Shown here: positions 49,734-57,868 of the stretch, one piece after another | Layout: every line of letters begins with the position of its first letter | Position numbering within the stretch: position 1 is the first letter of the stretch | Assembly: GCF_019218755.1 (NCBI RefSeq) | Contig: NZ_JAHUWZ010000002.1 | Coordinates: 891,302 to 955,301, forward strand | Direction: 5' to 3' | DNA: 64,000 nt | Source: Acidovorax sp. sif1233 | GTDB taxonomy: Bacteria; Pseudomonadota; Gammaproteobacteria; Burkholderiales; Burkholderiaceae_C | The notes under the pieces: model-generated | What the model was told of the DNA's origin: nothing | The model's database searches: none | What the model saw: only the letters and a program-made list of their open reading frames with translations | Position numbers and translations under genes: made by a program

Positions 49734-51014
49734 TCACTTGGTCAGGAAGTTCAGAGGCACCATCACGATCGAGGGGAACAGCACCAGCAGGAACATGACG
49801 ATGAACTGGGCGATCATGAATGGCACCACCCCCTTGGCCACATCGTCCAAGCGCATCCTGCCCACACCAGCCACCACGTTCAGCACCGAACCCACCGGCG
49901 GGGTGACCAAGCCAATGGCATTGTTCATGATGAAAAGCACACCGAAGTAGACCGGGTCGATACCAGCCTCTTTGATGACGGGCATGAGCACAGGAGTGAG
50001 GATCAGGATGGTGGGCATCATGTCCATGGCTGTTCCCACGACCATCACCAGCACCATGATTGCCACCAGCAGCAAAGTGGGGTTGTCCATAAAGGGCTTG
50101 AGCATGCCGATCACTTGGTCTGGAATGTCGGCTACGGTGATCAGCCATGCCGAGACCATGGACGCTGCCACCAGGAACATGATCACCGCGGTGATCTTCG
50201 ATGCCGAGACGAACACCGTGTACATCTGGCGCAGGCTGATCTCTCGATAGACCACTGTAGATACCAGCAACGCATACACCGCAGCCACTACGGCGGCCTC
50301 GGTGGGTGTGAACACGCCGAACTTCAGTCCGAAAAGCACGATGACAGGCAGACCCAGGGCCCATAGCGACCCCTTGAGCGCTTGGAGCTTCTCTTGCGTC
50401 GTGGACGCAGCGGGGAGATTCACGCTCTCGCGGGACGCCACCAGCCACCAGGCCACGGCGATGGCCACCCCCATCAGCAGGCCGGGCACGATACCCGCCA
50501 TGAACAGCTTGCCGATGGACACGTTGGCCGCAACCCCGAACACCACGAAGCCGATGGAGGGGGGAATCACCGGCGCAATGATGCCGGCCGATGCGATCAA
50601 ACCACCGGCCCGCGCCTTGTCGTGGCCTGCCTTGACCATCATAGGCAGTAAAAGAGCGGCCAGTGCTGCCGTATCGGCCACGGCCGAACCAGACAACGCT
50701 GCCATCAGGCAGGCCGCGATGATCGCAACGAATCCCAGGCCCCCACGCATGTGCCCGACCAGAGTGATAGCCAAGTGCACGATGCGCTTGGACAGACCGC
50801 CCACGTTCATGATCTCACCGGCCAGCATAAAGAACGGAACAGCCAGTAGCGGAAAGCTGTCGGCACCGTTGATCACGTTCTGCGCGAGGATCTGTGCGTC
50901 GAACAGATCCAGGTGGAACATCAGGGCCAAGCCCGAGAAGAGCAGCGCATAGGCGATGGGCATACCGATCGCCATGGCCGCCAGCAGCGCGCCTACAAAG
51001 ATGAGCACCGTCAT
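49734..51014 (-). CDS. dctM: TRAP transporter large permease (DctM)
   Basis: The 426 residues have about twelve hydrophobic segments. FFMLAGEIMNVGGLSKRIVHLAITLVGHMRGGLG, GSAVADTAALAALLLPMMVKAGHD and IPPSIGFVVFGVAANVSIGKLFMAGIVPGLLMG are highly conserved DctM blocks. It drives sodium-coupled uptake with DctQ and the DctP binding protein encoded downstream. It follows DctQ by 26 bp and precedes the GntR gene by 16 bp. Confidence 0.95.
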   Translation of the reverse strand: MTVLIFVGALLAAMAIGMPIAYALLFSGLALMFHLDLFDAQILAQNVINGADSFPLLAVPFFMLAGEIMNVGGLSKRIVHLAITLVGHMRGGLGFVAIIAACLMAALSGSAVADTAALAALLLPMMVKAGHDKARAGGLIASAGIIAPVIPPSIGFVVFGVAANVSIGKLFMAGIVPGLLMGVAIAVAWWLVASRESVNLPAASTTQEKLQALKGSLWALGLPVIVLFGLKFGVFTPTEAAVVAAVYALLVSTVVYREISLRQMYTVFVSASKITAVIMFLVAASMVSAWLITVADIPDQVIGMLKPFMDNPTLLLVAIMVLVMVVGTAMDMMPTILILTPVLMPVIKEAGIDPVYFGVLFIMNNAIGLVTPPVGSVLNVVAGVGRMRLDDVAKGVVPFMIAQFIVMFLLVLFPSIVMVPLNFLTK

Positions 51015-51040
51015 TTCCGTCTCCGATTTCTTATGAATGC

Positions 51041-51598
51041 TTACTTGCGCCTATCCACAGCGACGACGGATGGAGGCAGCACGAGATGTGCCGTTTCTTC
51101 GGATTCCTGCACCATCACCAGTTCAGCGTCTGAGAGCTTCCCGCTCACTGTCAGCCAGAACTGGTGCAGCAGGATGAGCAGCGTGGACACCGCGAACAAG
51201 ACGCCCGCAAAGTAGAAGATGGAGACCGAGAGGCCACTGACAGGTGCCTCCGTTTCGCGATTCACCACCACCTGGCTCCAACTGCCGGTAAACATCAGCC
51301 AAGTGATGTAAAGCATGATGACTTGCACCGCCACCAAACAGAGTCGCTGCGCCCAGGCGGGCAATCGCACGACCACCATGTCCGTGCCCATGTGGCCGCG
51401 CTCGCGCATTACGACCACAGCGCCCATGAACACCATCCAGACAAACATCCAGCGGGAGATTTCCTCGGAGATCAGCCAGCCTGTGCTGAAGAAATAGCGC
51501 AACACCACGTTTCCGAATACCAGGACAACCATGGCGGCCATCAACAACGCACACACAGCTTCCAAGGCCTGGCAATAGGCATCCAACAAGCGATTCAT
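51041..51598 (-). CDS. dctQ: TRAP transporter small permease (DctQ)
   Basis: From ATG 51598 this is 185 residues with four predicted helices. GNVVLRYFFSTGWLISEEISRWMFVWMVFMGAVVVMRERGHMGTDMVV is the conserved DctQ core (NVxxRY...E-E-x-x-R-x-x-F...G-H). It pairs with DctM. It is the first gene of the transcription unit; AAGGAT lies upstream. The open frame continues further upstream without homology. Confidence 0.9.
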   Translation of the reverse strand: MNRLLDAYCQALEAVCALLMAAMVVLVFGNVVLRYFFSTGWLISEEISRWMFVWMVFMGAVVVMRERGHMGTDMVVVRLPAWAQRLCLVAVQVIMLYITWLMFTGSWSQVVVNRETEAPVSGLSVSIFYFAGVLFAVSTLLILLHQFWLTVSGKLSDAELVMVQESEETAHLVLPPSVVAVDRRK

Positions 51599-51665
51599 GA
51601 CCCATCCTTGGCAATCGGCCCAACACGCGAGGCCTCGACTGCCCGCAGTGCTTTTGAGCCATTCA

Positions 51666-51691
51666 GTATGCAATTCATAGTTTTGTATGCA
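51666..51691 (-). promoter_or_regulatory. Candidate GntR operator (paired GTATGCA sites)
   Basis: Two direct GTATGCA copies start 19 bp apart (51666-51672 and 51685-51691) in an AT-rich segment upstream of dctQ. TTGTATGCAA resembles the T-T-G-T-x-x-A-C-A-A operators of FCD-type GntR regulators. Confidence 0.5.
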
Positions 51692-51792
51692 AAATATAAT
51701 TTTCGTGCACGGATTTTCATCGTGGATACATAAAACCGCTCTGGGGTTTACCCCAATGGAGAGCCAATGACCTATGGCGGACCTCGCCAACA

Positions 51793-52079
51793 CAAATTGC
51801 TCGCGTCACGGAAGCAGGTTCGGAAACTTTCACTGGGCGTGTGAGCGCATTGAGCGCGGCGGGCGCTGAAGCGAACGCCCTGGGTGCATCTACCCCGCAT
51901 GGGACGGTGGGGCCAGCGGTCGAGGTCATTGCGCAGCACATACCGGATGCCCCCTCTTGTCGAGGTGGCCTGCGCACGCCTAGCGCTCGAAGAAAACAGT
52001 GTGCTTTTCACAAAGCCCGCGCAAACGGAAAAAGATGCGGGCCTCACTACCGCCAAGGCAGCAGAGCAGTGCCTAGCGC
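51793..52079. other. Region without a recognisable gene
   Basis: Open frames on both strands overlap without identifiable motifs. This stretch lies between the operon promoter and the M20 remnant and may be part of the same decayed locus. Confidence 0.3.
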
Positions 52080-52094
52080 TGACCGAGACCATCA

Positions 52095-52425
52095 ATGCCC
52101 ATCCAACTCAGCGGCCCCAGCTCGCTGATGGGCTTGCCAGTGCACCGTGGTCTGGCGGTGACACGTGCGGTGGCAAAGCTCTCGAATGGCGAAGGGCCGA
52201 GCATTGCACTACGCGCAGACCCAGTTGCGCTCAACATGCAGGAGCTTGGCCCCACTACACACATCCCAGTGCGCCGGAAAGATGCATGCCTGCGGACACG
52301 ACGCCCATACCCCCATGCTGCTGGGCGCAGCAGCCTATCTGGCGCGCCACAAGCCCTTCAAAGGCACGGTCTACTTCAATTTCCCCGGGATGCCACGTGG
52401 ACATTTTGGTATCCGTAGGCGCTAG
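52095..52425 (+). pseudogene. Frameshifted fragment of an M20-family amidohydrolase
   Basis: One frame encodes LPVHRGLAVTRAVAKLSNGEG and SIALRADPVALNMQEL, matching the G-L-x-V-H-x-G...G.R.D.DALP.QE region of hippurate-hydrolase-like M20D enzymes. The continuation TSQCAGKMHACGHDAHTPML then GTVYFNF is in a different frame from about 52262, including the metal-binding MHACGHDAH motif. The homology stops soon after, at about 52410. A frameshift plus 3' truncation means no functional enzyme. Confidence 0.75.
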
Positions 52426-52474
52426 CCCGCTTCGCGGCCCTGCTCCGCAAGAGCCTCTAACAACCCCAACTCGC

Positions 52475-52508
52475 AAAAAGCCGCAGCCAAAAACGCCGCG
52501 GCTTTTTT
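52475..52508. terminator. Bidirectional intrinsic terminator
   Basis: AAAAAGCCGC and GCGGCTTTTTT flank a 13-base loop. A-run and T-run on both sides let it work in either direction. It lies about 270 bp downstream of the minus-strand IPTL operon (52.8-59.4 kb). Confidence 0.75.
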
Positions 52509-52781
52509 GGTTCGCGTGTTGCTCTGCCTTGCCGTGTTCTGGCATGCATGGACATGCGCAGGCTCCAGAAAAGCCTGGGCGCTAGACCCACTTCGTGCGA
52601 ACTGTGCTCACCGGCCCGGCTAGCTGCGGCGGTCTGAGACGACAATGGGCAATGGGAAAGTTTCAGCGCACTCAGACGCACGCCGAGCCACCCTCCCACC
52701 TGCTCAGCCATCGGGCCTGGAAGGTCGATCCGAATACCTTCGCCAGGCCCGCAGCGACCCACAGTGCCAGGTGGCGCAAAA

Positions 52782-54071
52782 TTACAATGGTCGAGCGCAT
52801 GCCAGTGGATCCTGCTGTCCAAACGAGCAGTACAGCGGCGGGTTTGCCGGTGGCGCTATTGGTGTACATAAGAGGATGTGCCAGTGCTGGCAACATATGC
52901 GCTCGAGAGCTGCGGGGACGCAAGCCGCGCCGCCGGATGCCCGCAGGCCCGCCCCGAAGCCTGAGCCCGGTCCGGCAACGCCAGCGCGCCGCGCAGGCCG
53001 CAGGTGCTTCAGCCCAAGGCCCCCTAGCCCAGCCGCGAGCAGCAGCAAGGCCCAGGCCTGAAGGCTGGGGATCGCGGCGGGAGAGACTGGTGCTGGCACG
53101 GGGCCGCCGACGAACAGGCCCAGTGCTCCGGGACTCCACCCCACGGCCACGGTGGTGGTGACAGTGTTTGTGGCCAGATCGATCACCGAGACATTGTTGG
53201 AGCCGCGGTTGACCACGTAGGCGCGGGTGCCGGCGGGGTCTATTGCCACACCAAGAGGACCGTCGCCCACTGACACGGTGGCGACGGCAGTGTCGGTGGT
53301 CAAGTCGATTACCGAGACATTGTCGGTGCTGCGGCTGCTCACGTAGGCCCGGGTGCCAGCAGGGTTCACCGCCACCCCCATGGGGCCGTTGCCCACGGGC
53401 ACGGTGGCTGCGACGATATTTGTAGCCAAGTCGATCACCGAGACATTGTCGGAGGTGAGGTTAGCCACATAGGCACGGGTACCGGCCGGATTCACCGCTA
53501 TGGCAGAAGGGTTGGAGCCCACTGGCACAGTGGCAATGACGGTGTTGGTGGCCAGGTCGATCACCGAGACAGTGTTGGCGGCGTAGTTGGCCACATAGGC
53601 ATAAGTGCCAACCGGGTTCACCGCCACACCGTAAGGGCGGCTACTCACAGGCACAACGGCCGTGACGGTGTTGGTGGCCAGATCGATCACCGAGACAGTG
53701 TTGATGGCGTAGTTGGCCACATAGGCATAAGTGCCAGCCGGATTGACCGCCACTCCCGTGGGAGTGTTGCCCACAGGCACTGTGGCGACAACAGTGTTGG
53801 TGGCCAGGTTGATCACGGAAACATTGCCGGAGCCAGAGTTGGCCACATAAGCGCGGGTGCCGGCCGGGTTCACCTCCACGCCGTAGGGGTTGGTGCCCAC
53901 GTTCACAGTGGCTGTGACAGTGTCGTTGGCTACGTCGATGACCGAAACAGTGCCGGAGCTGCTGTTGGGAATGTAGGCAAACGGGGCCGCCTGGGCGGGG
54001 CCGGCCAGGGCGCAGGCGGCGAGCAACGGCCACAGGAAGCGCGACCGCCGGCGGAGGCGGGGTTGTGTCAT
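52782..54071 (-). CDS. YVTN beta-propeller secreted protein with internal IPTL-type tail
   Basis: The 429 residues have a signal peptide (ending AGPAQA) and seven to eight YVTN repeats of 42 residues (about 30-320), each with NVSVIDLATNTV, PVGxxPxGVAVNPAGTRAYVAN. A sorting-type tail (AIPSLQAWALLLLAAGLGGLGLKHLRPARR) begins near residue 335, but the frame runs on for about 70 more residues, Cys- and Pro-rich, so the signal is not C-terminal. A late frameshift or lost stop is likely. The start overlaps the stop of the gene upstream (ATGA). It is the last gene of the operon. Confidence 0.8.
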   Translation of the reverse strand: MTQPRLRRRSRFLWPLLAACALAGPAQAAPFAYIPNSSSGTVSVIDVANDTVTATVNVGTNPYGVEVNPAGTRAYVANSGSGNVSVINLATNTVVATVPVGNTPTGVAVNPAGTYAYVANYAINTVSVIDLATNTVTAVVPVSSRPYGVAVNPVGTYAYVANYAANTVSVIDLATNTVIATVPVGSNPSAIAVNPAGTRAYVANLTSDNVSVIDLATNIVAATVPVGNGPMGVAVNPAGTRAYVSSRSTDNVSVIDLTTDTAVATVSVGDGPLGVAIDPAGTRAYVVNRGSNNVSVIDLATNTVTTTVAVGWSPGALGLFVGGPVPAPVSPAAIPSLQAWALLLLAAGLGGLGLKHLRPARRAGVAGPGSGFGAGLRASGGAACVPAALERICCQHWHILLCTPIAPPANPPLYCSFGQQDPLACARPL

Positions 54072-57000
54072 GACAGTCTCCTGGTGTGCAGCACCATCAG
54101 GCCCAGCAGCACGGACAGCAGCAGCAGGCCCCAGGCCGAGAGCGTGGGAATGGCCTCGGCCGCCAGGGCCATGGGGCCAGAAGGGTCTGCGATTTCACCG
54201 TTGGGCGTCCAGTCGTCGTCACCTTGCGCGCCGTCGGTCAGGGTGAAGCGGGCCGTGTGGCCGCTGATGACAAGGCCGGCAGGCTCGAAGTAGCTGGGCT
54301 GAGTGTCGGTGCGGGCGGCCAAGCCGTACTTGGTGTAGCCGGCCACGGGCTCGGGCCAGGTGACCTGCATGGCAACGGCGGTGGTACAGCCCACGAGCTT
54401 GATGCGCAGCAGGCCCTGAGGCAGCGTGTGGCCCGGCGGCAGCGCGGCGGGCGCGGCCTCGAAGCGGGTGGCGCCCAGGTTGAACCGGCAGGCGGGGCCG
54501 CCACCGGTGAAGGTAGCGCTGCCGGTACCGCCCGGGCCGCTGGCGGGCACGGTGGTGCCTTCGAAGTATGGCGCGCAGGCCACCTGCACATTGCCCACGT
54601 TGGCGGCGACGTTGCTGCCACTGGCGTTGGCGATGGTGCAGCGCTGGCCCGTGGGCTGGGCCTGCACGGTGACTGCGTAACTGCCGCCATCCGCCACGGG
54701 CTGCAAGAAGGTGAAGCCGCCGTTGGCCTGCACCGCCAGGTCTTCGTTGCCGTTGCGCAGCACCAGGCCGCTGCCCGTAAGGCCCGTAGCGGTGCCGCCC
54801 AGTGTGTGGGTTTGCTGCGGCAGCGGCGCAAAGGTCGCCGTGATGGTGCAGGCGCTGGTGACCGGCGCGGTGGTGTAGTCGTTGTCGCCCACGCCCGTGG
54901 GTGTGCCGTTGCAGCCGCTGATGCTTTGCGTGATCTGGCCCGCAGGCGGCGTGGCGTGGCATGTGACGGTGCCGAGGTAGGCAACCGCGTTGGATGTGCA
55001 GGCCATAGCGCCAGCAGGCAGGGCGGTGACGGCGTAAGTGGCAGCGGCGCAGGCCACCTGCACGCTGATCACATTGGCGGTGGCAGTGCCGCTGCCGCCC
55101 GTTACCGTGCAGGTCTGGCCCGTGGGCGGGGTCTTCACGGTGACGGCGTAGCTGCCGCCATCCGCCACCGGTTGCAAGAAGGTGAAGCCGCCGTTGGCCT
55201 GCACCGACAGGTCTTCGCCACCGTTGCGCAGCACCAGGCCAATACCCGTAAGGCCCGCTACCGTGCCGCCCAGGGTGTGCGCGATGGGGCCGGAGAACTC
55301 GGCGCTCACGGCGCGCGCCTGGTCCATGGTGATGCTGCACGTGCCAGTGCCGGAGCAGGCGCCGCTCCAGCCGATGAAGGTGTGGCCCATGGCGGGCATG
55401 GCAGCGAGGGTAAGGAGCTGCGGGGTGCCCTCGCCAGGGTAGTTGTAGCTGCAGGTGCCAGTGGCGCAGGCCGACGGGGCGCCGTTCACGACGCCCATGC
55501 CGGTGACGGTGACCGCCAGTTCCACATGGGTCCGCCGCTCCAGCGCACCGATATCGCAAGGCGTGGCGCCCATGCCCTGCGGGCGGGCGATGCCGCGCTG
55601 GTCGATCGGCAGGGTGCAGGCCACGGCGTCCTGCAGCAGGCTGGTGAGATCGGGCAGGTAGCCGTAGAGGCTGGGGAAGCCATCCATGCCGTTGGCGCCG
55701 AACGCGCCCAGTTCGGGGTCGGCGTCCAGCGTCACGCCGTTGCAGGTGGCGGTGCCGCCCATGGGGGCCACGTTGCCGCCCGCGCAGCCGTCCTGGATCA
55801 GGCTGTCGGTGATGGTGGTGGAGCCCGTGAAAAAGGTGACGGCCTGAGAGCGCGTGGCCGCGCTACCCCACAGCACGGAGTTGCGCACCCCCACCACGCC
55901 GCCCTGGGTGAAGAGCGCGTTGCCGTTGCCACCGGCCATGTTGCCCATGAAGGTGGCGTGCACCGCGTCCACGCGGGCATCCCCGTCCACCCCCACGATG
56001 GCGATGGCGCCGCCGGGCCTGCCGGCGGAGGACTGGTTGATGGCGAAGGTGGCGTTGCGCACCTGCATATGGCTGGTGCCGCCGCCCTCCGTCAGGCTGT
56101 GGATGGCGCCGCCGGACACACCCGCGCCGTTGCCTGTGAAACTGGCCTGCTCGATCACCGGGCTGCTGACGCCGCCGCTGCCCTTGGCGAGGTTGTACAT
56201 GGCGCCACCGCTGCCGTTGTAGGCGTCGTTGCCTTCCATAGAAACATTGCGCAGCACGGGGCTGCTGGTGCCGCCCTCGCCCCGGTTGTAGATGGCACCG
56301 CCGTGGCCCTCGGCGTGGTTGTTGCTGATGAGGACATTCGTCAGCACCGGGCTGCTGACGCCGCCCCCGCTGGCGTCGTTGAACAGGGCCCCGCCATCGC
56401 CGTCGGCGTACGAGGCGCCGATGTGCACCCTGTTTATCCAGGGGCTGCACACGCTGCCCACGCCCGCGCCGTTGCAGTACAGCGCGCCGCCGTTGGCCCC
56501 AGGCCCGGCCGCCGCGCCCTGCAGCAGATACACGCTGTCGATCAGCGTGTCATCAAGCGGGATGCCCAGGCTGCCGTCCAGGTACAGCACGCGGCTGTTG
56601 TTGTTGGCGTCCAGCACCGTCAGGCCGGGAGACACGGACTGGGGCCGCTCGGCCAGCGCGGCCTCGGTGCCAATGAAGCCGCCGTAGAGCTTGACGTTGC
56701 GCTCGATGACGAAGCCCTGCGCGCCGGACGGCACGTAGGGAGTGCCAGCGGATTGCTTCAGCCAGACCTCGCTGCAACTGGGTTCGGCCAGCGCAAAGTC
56801 CAGGCTGGCGGCCTGCGGCCAGCTGGTGCCGTCGCCGCTGCCGCTGGGCGTGACGCGGCAGGCGCGCGGCGCGGGCGCAGCGCTGGCATGGAGGGTGAAG
56901 AGCATGCTGCTCTCGCGCACCTGGGTGGCTTCGTCGCCGCCGTTCGCGGCGGCGGCAGCGGTGCCGGTGGTATCGCCGCTGCGCAGGCTCAGGGTGGCCG

Positions 57001-57811
57001 TGGCCTGCTGGCCCGCAGTGGCCGGGGCCGGCAGGCGCACGCGGATCTGGTCGCCGCTGGTCACGATGGCCTCGCGCACCCAGGAGCCTGCGCCATTCAC
57101 GCGCAGGCGGCCATTGCCGCTGATGCGCACGCCGCCCCACGATGCGCCTGCGCCCGACTGGCTGGCCAGCGGGGTGGTGATGTTGTAGATCACAACCATG
57201 CCCGCCGGGACGGTATCGGCGGGCGGGGACGCAGGCAGGTTGGCAAACGGCTGTCCGCCGCGCACCAGGCGCGTTTCTCCGCCGGAGTTGGTGGAGAGCC
57301 AGGTGCCCACCTGCGGCTGCTGGTCGAACAAGGTCTGCCAGGCGCTGCCCTGGTTGCCCGGCCGGGGCGATGCCGTCCAGAGCGACCCGTGCAGCCCCCC
57401 CTGTCCATGCACGGTGGGCAGCACCTCCCGGTTGAGGCGGAAGTCCGGGTCAGGGCAGCCCGCTGCCAGCGCGCTGTTCTCCAGCTTGTAGGGCAGCCGC
57501 CAGACGCCGGTGTGCAGGCGGTCTTGCGCCAGGGCCGCGTTGACGCCCCAGTCCTCCTGCCCGGCGAACGGCGTGGGCAGCCAGTTGTTAATCCAGTCCG
57601 TCCAGGGCTTTTGCTGATCGGCTAGCGTGCTGCCCTCGATGGCGCGCGACCAGACCAGCCCCGTCTCCCAGTGCATCGCGCTGGCGCGGCCTTCGGCCTG
57701 GCCCACGATGTAGTCACTGGTGGCGTTGGGGCTGGCGCAGGTCTGGGCCAGCCCCACGGCGGGCAGCGCCAGGCAGGCGGCGAGGAGCGTGGGAAGAATG
57801 GTTTGCTTCAT
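54068..57811 (-). CDS. Large modular secreted protein with IPTL-CTERM tail
   Basis: The 1247 residues comprise a signal peptide (ending AVGLAQ), a DUF1566/Lcl-like lectin-type region (about 30-200), a long parallel beta-helix (about 320-780) with NGGALYCNGAG, GGAIYNRGEGG and IDQRGIARPQ...CDIGALERR, an InlB-type repeat (about 785-860: GHTFIGWSGACSGTGTCSITMDQARAVSAEF), two near-identical modules (HTLGGTVAGLTG...VQANGGFTFLQPVADGGSYAVTV) and a tail IPTLSAWG, helix, LHTRRLS. It is likely an exported adhesin-like protein. The start codon directly abuts a dispersed repeat on the minus strand. Confidence 0.8.
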   Translation of the reverse strand: MKQTILPTLLAACLALPAVGLAQTCASPNATSDYIVGQAEGRASAMHWETGLVWSRAIEGSTLADQQKPWTDWINNWLPTPFAGQEDWGVNAALAQDRLHTGVWRLPYKLENSALAAGCPDPDFRLNREVLPTVHGQGGLHGSLWTASPRPGNQGSAWQTLFDQQPQVGTWLSTNSGGETRLVRGGQPFANLPASPPADTVPAGMVVIYNITTPLASQSGAGASWGGVRISGNGRLRVNGAGSWVREAIVTSGDQIRVRLPAPATAGQQATATLSLRSGDTTGTAAAAANGGDEATQVRESSMLFTLHASAAPAPRACRVTPSGSGDGTSWPQAASLDFALAEPSCSEVWLKQSAGTPYVPSGAQGFVIERNVKLYGGFIGTEAALAERPQSVSPGLTVLDANNNSRVLYLDGSLGIPLDDTLIDSVYLLQGAAAGPGANGGALYCNGAGVGSVCSPWINRVHIGASYADGDGGALFNDASGGGVSSPVLTNVLISNNHAEGHGGAIYNRGEGGTSSPVLRNVSMEGNDAYNGSGGAMYNLAKGSGGVSSPVIEQASFTGNGAGVSGGAIHSLTEGGGTSHMQVRNATFAINQSSAGRPGGAIAIVGVDGDARVDAVHATFMGNMAGGNGNALFTQGGVVGVRNSVLWGSAATRSQAVTFFTGSTTITDSLIQDGCAGGNVAPMGGTATCNGVTLDADPELGAFGANGMDGFPSLYGYLPDLTSLLQDAVACTLPIDQRGIARPQGMGATPCDIGALERRTHVELAVTVTGMGVVNGAPSACATGTCSYNYPGEGTPQLLTLAAMPAMGHTFIGWSGACSGTGTCSITMDQARAVSAEFSGPIAHTLGGTVAGLTGIGLVLRNGGEDLSVQANGGFTFLQPVADGGSYAVTVKTPPTGQTCTVTGGSGTATANVISVQVACAAATYAVTALPAGAMACTSNAVAYLGTVTCHATPPAGQITQSISGCNGTPTGVGDNDYTTAPVTSACTITATFAPLPQQTHTLGGTATGLTGSGLVLRNGNEDLAVQANGGFTFLQPVADGGSYAVTVQAQPTGQRCTIANASGSNVAANVGNVQVACAPYFEGTTVPASGPGGTGSATFTGGGPACRFNLGATRFEAAPAALPPGHTLPQGLLRIKLVGCTTAVAMQVTWPEPVAGYTKYGLAARTDTQPSYFEPAGLVISGHTARFTLTDGAQGDDDWTPNGEIADPSGPMALAAEAIPTLSAWGLLLLSVLLGLMVLHTRRLS

Positions 57812-57868
57812 TTTTTATAGCTTCTTGCGCTTATTGGATAAGGGGTAAAGGCCAAAAACACTTCAAAC
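57812..57868 (+). repeat. Dispersed GATAGCTGC...GCGCTT repeat, copy 7
   Basis: TTTTTTATAGCTTCTTGCGC, then TTATTGGATAAGGGG and AAAGGCC. It fills the gap between two minus-strand IPTL genes, abutting the ATG of one and touching the stop of the other. The second arm is degraded. Confidence 0.65.

Noticed and set aside
54086..57625. A 1179-codon open frame on the plus strand opposite the 1247-residue secreted protein
   Set aside because: The Gly/Ala/Arg/Val repeat-like composition mirrors the beta-helix coding strand; no signal peptide, ribosome binding site or family motif.
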